Source: Bdellovibrionales bacterium (GTDB lineage: Bacteria > Bdellovibrionota > UBA1018 > CAIPTA01). From it: a stretch of DNA of 5,606 nucleotides. Of the stretch, positions 1 to 5,606 are shown in pieces. Within the stretch, counting starts at the first letter, position 1. Every line of letters begins with the position of its first letter. The translations under genes were made by a program, and so were the position numbers. Below the pieces are notes generated by a model, which worked only from the letters and a program-made list of their open reading frames with translations, did not search any database and had not been told where the DNA came from. The stretch covers positions 1 through 5,606 of the forward strand of contig JAKFYM010000027.1 in the NCBI GenBank assembly GCA_021730855.1, written 5' to 3'.

Positions 1-1
1 A

Positions 2-754
2 CCCGAGGCCGAGCCCACACAGAACCTGATCCAAGAGTTGAAAGAGGCTAGAAAAAGCAATCCAAAGGCAAAGGCTCCAGATGCCGATACTCTTTTGCGA
101 AAAGCCGAACGCTATATAGCAAAGCGGAACTACTATCTCGCGCGCAAATTTCTGCGCCATGCTCTTGCGCTCGGTGCGAATGAGCAGCAGGTGAAGGATC
201 GTTTACGTGAAGTCCGTAAGCTGGAGCTGCCAGACAGCCTCTATGCCACGGTATCTAGTGATTCTGATCTGCAAGAGAAGTCGGGAGAGATTCTCGAGCG
301 ACTAGAAGAAGAATTTTCTCTGAGCGAGACCGATGAGGCCGATAATGAAGACTTTGCTTCTACGGTGAGTGCGGAAGTGGACGAGCTGGTGGCCGAGGGA
401 GATTCGCGCACCATCCTCGATTTTGGTATTGCTTTGCATGAAATGGGACTTTTTAAACGCGCGGAATTCGTTTTTACCAAGATTGTGGAAGAGTTTCCGG
501 ATTTTGCCTACGATGCTTACTATTTGGCCGCCATGGCGAAATTTGCTCGTAAGGATTACGCTGGTGCCGCTTCCATCCTCAAGCGCCTGAGCGCCGATTC
601 CGGGAAAAGCGATCAGGATAAAATTCAGATCTATTACACCCTGGGAGAACTCTTCGCAAAAATGCGACAGCCGGACCGCTCCCGGAAGTTTTTCGAAAAA
701 GTAGCGGAGCTCGACGCCAACTATCGCAATATCCGCCATAAGTTGGAAAGCTAG
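2..754 (+). CDS. TPR-repeat protein, 5'-truncated by the window edge
   Basis: The reading frame is open from the left edge to TAG at 752-754 (250 codons visible). A TTG at 38-40 could be called as a start, but it has no ribosome-binding site at proper spacing and the frame continues upstream with coding-like residues (PEAEPTQNLIQE), so the true start is probably outside the window. From that TTG as residue 1, residues 18-51 form a TPR-like helical pair (AERYIAKRNYYLARKFLRHA). Residues 74-122 are an acidic, Ser/Glu/Asp-rich linker. Residues 124-228 hold about three further TPR-like units, including FGIALHEMGLFKRAEFVF and a typical last-repeat ending, FFEKVAELDANYRNIR. TPR domains are protein-protein interaction scaffolds; no catalytic motif is seen. 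No cysteine, signal peptide or membrane segment is visible in the part present, so location is undecided. The gene lies three bases upstream of a tamB-like gene and is probably co-translated with it, which suggests an envelope-assembly role by context only. The TPR call is fairly safe; the specific function is unknown. Confidence 0.85.
   Translation, partial: PEAEPTQNLIQELKEARKSNPKAKAPDADTLLRKAERYIAKRNYYLARKFLRHALALGANEQQVKDRLREVRKLELPDSLYATVSSDSDLQEKSGEILERLEEEFSLSETDEADNEDFASTVSAEVDELVAEGDSRTILDFGIALHEMGLFKRAEFVFTKIVEEFPDFAYDAYYLAAMAKFARKDYAGAASILKRLSADSGKSDQDKIQIYYTLGELFAKMRQPDRSRKFFEKVAELDANYRNIRHKLES
745..750 (+). promoter_or_regulatory. Ribosome-binding site of the tamB-like gene
   Basis: GGAAAG lies 7 bases before ATG 758 and inside the last codons of the TPR gene. 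It is a partial Shine-Dalgarno match. It supports ATG 758 as the start, together with the basic-then-hydrophobic N-terminus that begins there. Its position inside the upstream gene fits translational coupling. Confidence 0.55.
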
Positions 755-757
755 CGC

Positions 758-3700
758 ATGGGCAAGCGGCTTCTCTGGACATTCCTACTCCTCGTGGCCG
801 CTCTCACCACCGCCGCATTGCTGTATTTGCAATCGGAGAGCTTTGCTCGTTTGGCCAAAGAGAAGATTCAGACTCGGGTGACGAGAAGCCTGGGTCTAGA
901 GCTGAATTTTGATCGATTGCAGATTGGCATCCTTCCTCCCAGCCTCTCGTTGCTAAATGTGGACGTCAAAGTCCTGCCGAGCAACTCTCTGGGCTTGGCC
1001 ACCGACACTGTTTTTCGGTCCGAGCGGATGGGCTTTTCGTTCCGCATGATCCAGGCCTTTAGTCGCGGGATCATGATCAACAAAGTTTTTGTGAATGAGG
1101 CGGAGCTGATCCTGGCCATCCCCCAGAAAAAGGGCTCTGGAAAGGAAGAGAAGATTTCCGAGCTCGTGCATCAGCCCATTCGGGTAGAGCTGGGCGAGGA
1201 TTTTTTTCTCTCTATTCGGCAGCTTGAGCTGCGCAATACCAAGCTCCAAATATCTTGGAGAGAGGGCGGCCAGCTCTCTGCCGTGGACGTAAACAAGATT
1301 ATCTATCTCGCCGTCACCCCAAGTGCGGAAGGCACAAGCATCGTGGCCAATTTGGAGCACCTCAAGCTCAAGACGCCAAAAATTTCCGAGGAATTTCGGG
1401 TGCTCAAGGCCAATGCAGAAATAGATAAGGACCTGATCACTCTTTCTACTTTGGATTTACAGAGGCGCGAAGCGGCTCTACATGCAGCCGGAAAACTGGT
1501 GGGTTCGATCGATGATTTAGAAAACGCACGCCCGGACCTTGATCTCATTCTGCGTGGTCCACTCAGCGAGCTCACCGATTTTGAAAAATCGCTGGCTCCT
1601 TTCCAAGGGGAAATCCTTGCCGACTTGAAGGTGGTTGGCCGCTTGAAAGACCCATCCGTGCAGGCGCGGATGGAGGTCGACAATTTCAAGTATGCCTCTT
1701 GGCAAGTGAACAAGATTGAAGTCAGTGGCACTTACGGATCCGGACTTATGGTGCTTGACTCCCTAAGCGCGAAAGCCGAGGGCGGCCAAATTTTGTTGAG
1801 AAATAAAATTGAGCTGCCCATCCCCTTTGTTCCTGGCTCTAAGGCCTTTCAACTTAAGTTTACGAATGTGGGGCTGGAGAATTTTGCCGGGGATCTAAAA
1901 AAGAGCATCAACAACCTAAAGATGCATATCGATGGGATCGTGCGCGCGCGGGTGGACATCGTGGCCGCCAAGGATGGCCTGAAATTGGGATCATTGTCCT
2001 TTCAGCCAGAGTTAACCATCAAGAACCTCGAGCTGAACAATCAGGTGTATGGAAAGACTCGCCCCTACAAAACGATCTTTCGCGTTGAGCCCTTCAAATT
2101 GCTATCCGATCTAGAGTGGAAACAAGGCGCCCTGCGCATTGGGGAGAGCACCCTCGAGCTCGGTACGGGCAAGATGAACGTCTCCGGGCAGGTGACCAAG
2201 GCAGGTTTCGATATCTCTGGTTATTCCGAAAAAGTGGACATGGGCAAAGAAGTGGGCGCGATCGCAGGCATTCCTCTCACGGGTGAGGGAGCGATTGGAA
2301 TCGAGGTCAAGGGGCCATCCGAGAAGGTGCGCATTGACTTTGACCTGAACCAACGAAATGCCAAGTTTTTGGATTTTGATTTCGGGCTTTTAGAGGGGCG
2401 CGTGACCTACGACGACGGCGATTCCTATCTCTATCTCGAAGGCCTCAAAGGCAAAAAGAACTCGGCAGAATACCAAGTGCACGGCAAGGTGAACTTAGGA
2501 GAGGGAGATGATCTCTTGCTCCAAGCGAAGTTCAAAGAAAGCGATCCGAACGATCTTTTTGCGATTTTCGCGAAATCTCTGAAAGACCTGACCTGGATTC
2601 CGCATGGCATGACCGGCCTGATTTCTGGAGAGGCCCGCGTGGGTGGCGGCTACGATGGCGGGCTCGCCACCTTGGATATTCTCAGCCAGGTGAAGGGGCG
2701 CAATCTATCCTATAGGGACGAAATGCTTCACGAAGTGGAAGCCACGGCTGGCTTACGCAAGGGCGTGGTTTTTGGCCGAACCACCAGCGCCCGAAAATAC
2801 GACAGCGTTTTTTCGGGGAATGTCACCTATGACCTAGCTTCCGAAAAATTGAAGTATGAGCTCAGCAGTGAGCGGGGCAAACTTCGCAGCCTGGATTTTG
2901 TCTCGCATTCGGGTTTTCCCATCGATGGACTATTCAGTTTGCATAGCGCTGGTGAAGGGAAGTGGGAAACCCTGGAAAGCACTACTCGCATCGATGTGCA
3001 AAATGGATTTGTGCGCACGCTTCCCTTGCCTCCTGCCACCTTCGTGTACAAGACTCATCCGGACTTTGGCGAATATAAACTCGATTTAGGGGAGGCCGCC
3101 CAAGCTTCCGGGCGATTGGCCTACCAAAGCAAGGGAGAGTCCAGATCAGAAGTAAGCGTGAGCGGTGCGCACTTTGGTTTCTTGCTTTGCATGGTGAGTC
3201 GACGCAATTGTACCGATCCGGTTCTGGCCATGAATGTCCGTGCTCAAGTGCAGGTCAATTGGAAGGGCGCGGACTGGACGCATATGCAGGGGGCAGGGCA
3301 GCTCCAGGAGCTGGCGATCACAAAATCTGGTTATTCCCTGAAAATGCCTGCTGCCGTGGGTATCCGCGTGGCGAATGGCCTAGCCGAAGCGGAGCGTTTT
3401 CAGCTGGTCGGAGAAGCTACGAACCTTGAGTTTCGTCTCAAGGGCAGAGTGGATGGTTCCGCCATCGACAATCGCATGGAAGGGCCGGCCTCCATGAGGC
3501 TGCTGGAGTTTCTCACCCCCCTGGTGGAAGAGGCTCGGGGCAAGATGCAATTCGATCTTGGCTTAGCGGGTGATCTTAGCAATGCAAAATTCCATGGAAA
3601 CGTGCTGCTCGAGGATGCTTTCCTGCGCTTCGGTGGCCTCGATGCGCCTATCGACAATCTGCGCGGTCGCCTGCGATTCGCTGATTCTCGCATTAGCCTC

Positions 3701-4807
3701 GAATCAATGGTGGGCCAGTTAGGCGGCGGTGGCATACAGGCCACAGGCAGCTTAGATTTCTATCTCAATCGCGCGCCCCGTTTCGACATAGACCTCTTTT
3801 TTTCCAACAATCGGGTAAAATTCTTCCCCGTCAATTATGCTGATGTGGCTGACGGAAAATTGAGTTTCACGGGAGACAAACCGCCCTACCTTTTCGGTGG
3901 CACGGTGAAGATGAAAAAAGTGGTGATGCGAAATAATTTCGATGTGGGTGGCAACCAGAAGGGTTTGCAGAACGCGCGTTACCTACCGGAAAAGATCTCT
4001 GGTTCTAAGTCGTTTTACGAAGTGAAAATCCGCGCCGTGGCCGAGCGTGGCGTGATGGTGGAGAACAACCTGCTGGATGCCGAGTTCCAGGGCGAGGCCA
4101 CTCTTCTAAACAATTTTGAATTTCCGCAGATCGTGGCTCGGGCCGAGCTTGTGCGAGGCAAATTGCTTTTTCGCAACACCGCTTTCACCTTAGACCATGC
4201 CCTGATCCGCCAGCCGAACCCAGAATTTTTCAATCCGCAGTTTTCGATCGGCGGAGTGGCTAACGTGGACAACTACCGCATCAGCATTTTTGCCAGCGGC
4301 ACCACCGACAAGCCAAAGATCACGCTTTCGTCCTATCCAGCGATGCCGCAGGAGGAGATTGTATCCCTCCTCGCCTTTGGTTACCGCACCGAGGACACCA
4401 AACGCATCAGCCAAAATGACACTAGTGCCATAACCTATTCGGAAGTGGGCTCCATCCTGATTGAGCAAATGCAGCTCAACCAGAATTTGCAATCTAAGGG
4501 CTTGCGTGTGCACGTGGCGCCTGTGGTGAGCGACAACGAAGCCAATATCATTCAGCCCAATAGCAGCACTCCTGGTGCCGTAGCGCCAAAAGTCTATGTG
4601 CAGACGCAGCTTTTGAAAAATCTCGATGCCTTTTTCGGCGGCACCGTGGGCTCCACCCAAGGCCAATCGATGGATGCACGTTTGGAATATCGCTTAGGCA
4701 ATAAAGCATCCGTGAGCGCCGTATACGAGCAAGCTCCGGGCCTAGATCCCACCGAGGTGCGCAATTCCTACGGGGCCGACTTGAAATTTCGCTGGGGGTT
4801 CAAGTGA
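758..4807 (+). CDS. tamB: TamB-like inner-membrane-anchored, periplasm-spanning protein (AsmA/TamB family)
   Basis: The 1349-aa product is close to or slightly longer than typical TamB (about 1250 aa in E. coli). It starts with a short basic N-terminus and one hydrophobic helix (about residues 5-24, LLWTFLLLVAALTTAALLYL), a signal anchor. Next comes an AsmA-like region (about 30-75, with LGLELNFDRLQIGILPPSL). The long middle part is repetitive beta-strand sequence of alternating hydrophobic and polar residues, with family motifs such as GEILADLKVVGRLKDPSVQA (from 284) and APIDNLRGRLRF followed by a Gly-rich GQLGGGGIQATGSLDF (about 963-1003). The C-terminal TamB (DUF490) domain is the clearest evidence: GTTDKPKITLSSYPAMPQEE from residue 1181, then IVSLLAFGY, and an end of beta-strands closing in GADLKFRWGFK. 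Known TamB proteins bridge the two membranes, pair with an Omp85 protein and act in outer-membrane protein assembly or phospholipid transport; here the Omp85 partner gene follows with a 4-base overlap. Only two cysteines occur (811 and 818). Family assignment is firm; the exact substrate is not known. Confidence 0.93.
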   Translation: MGKRLLWTFLLLVAALTTAALLYLQSESFARLAKEKIQTRVTRSLGLELNFDRLQIGILPPSLSLLNVDVKVLPSNSLGLATDTVFRSERMGFSFRMIQAFSRGIMINKVFVNEAELILAIPQKKGSGKEEKISELVHQPIRVELGEDFFLSIRQLELRNTKLQISWREGGQLSAVDVNKIIYLAVTPSAEGTSIVANLEHLKLKTPKISEEFRVLKANAEIDKDLITLSTLDLQRREAALHAAGKLVGSIDDLENARPDLDLILRGPLSELTDFEKSLAPFQGEILADLKVVGRLKDPSVQARMEVDNFKYASWQVNKIEVSGTYGSGLMVLDSLSAKAEGGQILLRNKIELPIPFVPGSKAFQLKFTNVGLENFAGDLKKSINNLKMHIDGIVRARVDIVAAKDGLKLGSLSFQPELTIKNLELNNQVYGKTRPYKTIFRVEPFKLLSDLEWKQGALRIGESTLELGTGKMNVSGQVTKAGFDISGYSEKVDMGKEVGAIAGIPLTGEGAIGIEVKGPSEKVRIDFDLNQRNAKFLDFDFGLLEGRVTYDDGDSYLYLEGLKGKKNSAEYQVHGKVNLGEGDDLLLQAKFKESDPNDLFAIFAKSLKDLTWIPHGMTGLISGEARVGGGYDGGLATLDILSQVKGRNLSYRDEMLHEVEATAGLRKGVVFGRTTSARKYDSVFSGNVTYDLASEKLKYELSSERGKLRSLDFVSHSGFPIDGLFSLHSAGEGKWETLESTTRIDVQNGFVRTLPLPPATFVYKTHPDFGEYKLDLGEAAQASGRLAYQSKGESRSEVSVSGAHFGFLLCMVSRRNCTDPVLAMNVRAQVQVNWKGADWTHMQGAGQLQELAITKSGYSLKMPAAVGIRVANGLAEAERFQLVGEATNLEFRLKGRVDGSAIDNRMEGPASMRLLEFLTPLVEEARGKMQFDLGLAGDLSNAKFHGNVLLEDAFLRFGGLDAPIDNLRGRLRFADSRISLESMVGQLGGGGIQATGSLDFYLNRAPRFDIDLFFSNNRVKFFPVNYADVADGKLSFTGDKPPYLFGGTVKMKKVVMRNNFDVGGNQKGLQNARYLPEKISGSKSFYEVKIRAVAERGVMVENNLLDAEFQGEATLLNNFEFPQIVARAELVRGKLLFRNTAFTLDHALIRQPNPEFFNPQFSIGGVANVDNYRISIFASGTTDKPKITLSSYPAMPQEEIVSLLAFGYRTEDTKRISQNDTSAITYSEVGSILIEQMQLNQNLQSKGLRVHVAPVVSDNEANIIQPNSSTPGAVAPKVYVQTQLLKNLDAFFGGTVGSTQGQSMDARLEYRLGNKASVSAVYEQAPGLDPTEVRNSYGADLKFRWGFK
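4794..4798 (+). promoter_or_regulatory. Ribosome-binding site of the Omp85 gene, inside the tamB-like gene
   Basis: A GGGGG run ends 5 bases before the GTG at 4804-4806. The GTG overlaps the TGA stop of the upstream gene (GTGA, 4804-4807). The G run and the overlap together decide the non-ATG start of the downstream gene and fit termination-reinitiation coupling between the two partners. Confidence 0.5.
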
Positions 4808-5606
4808 AAGCTTGCCTCCTATTCCTCCTTTTCGCATTTGGCGTGATCGCAAGAGCCGAGCAGGCGGATTTTCAGGCACTGCGAGAAGAGCGAGTGCAGG
4901 ACGTGGTTTTCTCTGGCGATGCCCTTCCCGACAATACGAAGTCGCGCTTCGATGCCTTGAAGCGCAAAGATTTGAGCCCGATCACGGTCCGATCTATCTT
5001 GCTCTGGTACCACGAGAGCGGGGGCGAATCTCAGGTAGACGTGCGTGCGGAGAAGGTTCCCGGTGGAGTGCGGCTGATCGTGCATGCGCGCAAAAAATTG
5101 CGGATTGCCGAAATTCTCTTCGAGGGAAATCAATCGGTCTCCACCAATGTTTTGCTCCCTATCGTCGAAATTAAGGATGGCCAGGAGTTCGAGGGCGACC
5201 AAGCCAAAGCCTCTGCCGAAAAGTTGCTGCTCTTCTACGGCAAGCAGGGCTATCTTGCCGCCGATATTAAGTACACCTTTGATCCGCAGTCCAAGGTGCT
5301 GAAGTTTTTGATCGTGGAGGGCGAGCCTACCCTCCTGGCTAGCCTGGATGTTTCTCCCCTCACCGTGGTGGAAAAAAGGGAGTTGCGGGATCGCTATGAG
5401 CGTGAGATCCGCGAAGTCTTCGGGCTAGACGTGGGAGATCGCATCCAAAGAGACAAAGTGGTGGAAGGAATCCAGGCCGTGAAGGACTGGCTGCGCGAGC
5501 GAGACTTCCTTTTGGCGCGGGATCCCGTGATGGAATACAAGGTCACGGCCGACGGCAAAGTGGGGCTGACACTCACCATCGACTATGGCCCCCGCATTCG
5601 TTATGG
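4804..5606 (+). CDS. Omp85-superfamily outer-membrane protein (BamA/TamA type), POTRA region, 3'-truncated
   Basis: The frame runs open from GTG 4804 to the right edge (267 complete codons). The GTG start gives a clean Sec signal peptide: Met-Lys, a hydrophobic core (CLLFLLFAFGVIA) and an Ala-Arg-Ala cleavage site near residue 18, so the mature protein would begin around Glu19. Cys4 is not in a lipobox, so a lipoprotein is unlikely. POTRA-like modules follow at about residues 31-97 (RVQDVVFSGD, the most divergent), 99-174 (LRIAEILFEGNQSVS, then FYGKQGYLAADIKYTF and FLIVEGEPT) and 178-262 (GLDVGDRIQRDKVVEGIQAV, ending LTLTIDYGP). The last visible residues, PRIRYG, look like the start of a further POTRA. 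POTRA domains sit in the periplasm and receive substrates or partners; the membrane beta-barrel should be encoded beyond the window. Coupling to the tamB-like gene makes it the probable TamB partner. TamA and BamA cannot be separated without the rest, so no symbol is given. Confidence 0.9.
   Translation, partial: MKACLLFLLFAFGVIARAEQADFQALREERVQDVVFSGDALPDNTKSRFDALKRKDLSPITVRSILLWYHESGGESQVDVRAEKVPGGVRLIVHARKKLRIAEILFEGNQSVSTNVLLPIVEIKDGQEFEGDQAKASAEKLLLFYGKQGYLAADIKYTFDPQSKVLKFLIVEGEPTLLASLDVSPLTVVEKRELRDRYEREIREVFGLDVGDRIQRDKVVEGIQAVKDWLRERDFLLARDPVMEYKVTADGKVGLTLTIDYGPRIRY

Noticed and set aside
38..40. TTG as the true start of the TPR gene
   Set aside because: There is no Shine-Dalgarno sequence at suitable spacing and the frame is open upstream to the edge, so truncation by the window is more likely.
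302..739. Reverse-strand open frame of 145 codons within the TPR gene
   Set aside because: It lies wholly opposite a convincing coding frame, its translation has no recognisable domain, and it is explained by the codon pattern of the forward gene.
1201..1207. T7 runs in the tamB-like gene (here and at 3797-3803) as phase-variation or frameshift sites
   Set aside because: Both encode ordinary Phe-Phe pairs within intact strands. The tracts are short for slippage-based switching, and no alternative frame of interest follows.
3913..3918. A-rich runs (here and around 5371-5376) as programmed frameshift sites
   Set aside because: The codon phase does not match the A_AAA_AAG slippery heptamer in either case, and the zero frame continues with family-typical sequence.
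4190..4666. Reverse-strand open frame of 158 codons opposite the TamB C-terminal domain
   Set aside because: The forward strand here encodes the best-recognised family motif in the window. The reverse product is rich in His, Ala and Arg with no domain, as expected of a shadow frame.
4812..5202. Open frames on both strands (+ 4812-5174 and - 4819-5202) at the start of the Omp85 gene
   Set aside because: The frame from GTG 4804 gives a signal peptide and POTRA motifs and stays open to the window edge. The competing frames have Arg/Cys/Ser-rich translations without domains.

Overview
The window is a tightly packed piece of one operon on the + strand, with no intergenic space longer than a few bases. 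It holds three genes. The first is the 3' part of a gene for a TPR-repeat protein (open from the left edge to 754). The second is a complete, very large gene for a TamB/AsmA-like periplasm-spanning protein (758-4807, 1349 aa). The third is the 5' part of a gene for an Omp85-superfamily outer-membrane protein with POTRA domains (4804 to the right edge).

TamB plus an Omp85 protein implies a diderm (Gram-negative) bacterium. Moderate GC by eye, GTG start use and the gene order (TPR, then TamB, then a BamA/TamA-type protein, the reverse of the tamA-tamB order in enterobacteria) would fit a Bdellovibrionota or other delta-type proteobacterial genome. That taxonomic guess is weak and is inference only.

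Layout: gene 1 stops with TAG at 752-754, and gene 2 starts at ATG 758 after only three bases, in the same reading frame, with a GGAAAG ribosome-binding site inside the end of gene 1. Gene 2 ends in TGA at 4805-4807, and gene 3 starts at GTG 4804, a 4-base GTGA overlap with a G-rich ribosome-binding site inside the end of gene 2. No terminator or promoter is visible between the genes, so co-transcription and translational coupling are expected.

Working together: TamB-like proteins are anchored in the inner membrane by an N-terminal helix. They form a long beta-rich hydrophobic groove across the periplasm, and their C-terminal domain docks on the POTRA domains of an Omp85 partner. The pair is known to act in outer-membrane protein assembly and/or phospholipid transport to the outer membrane. 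Genes 2 and 3 look like such a pair. The TPR protein is a candidate accessory or scaffolding partner, but its role cannot be read from the sequence. I see no mobile element, RNA gene, CRISPR array or long repeat. The window is a coherent envelope-biogenesis operon rather than an obviously new system; the points worth checking are the TPR partner, a lone cysteine pair in the TamB-like protein, and the POTRA number of the Omp85 protein.
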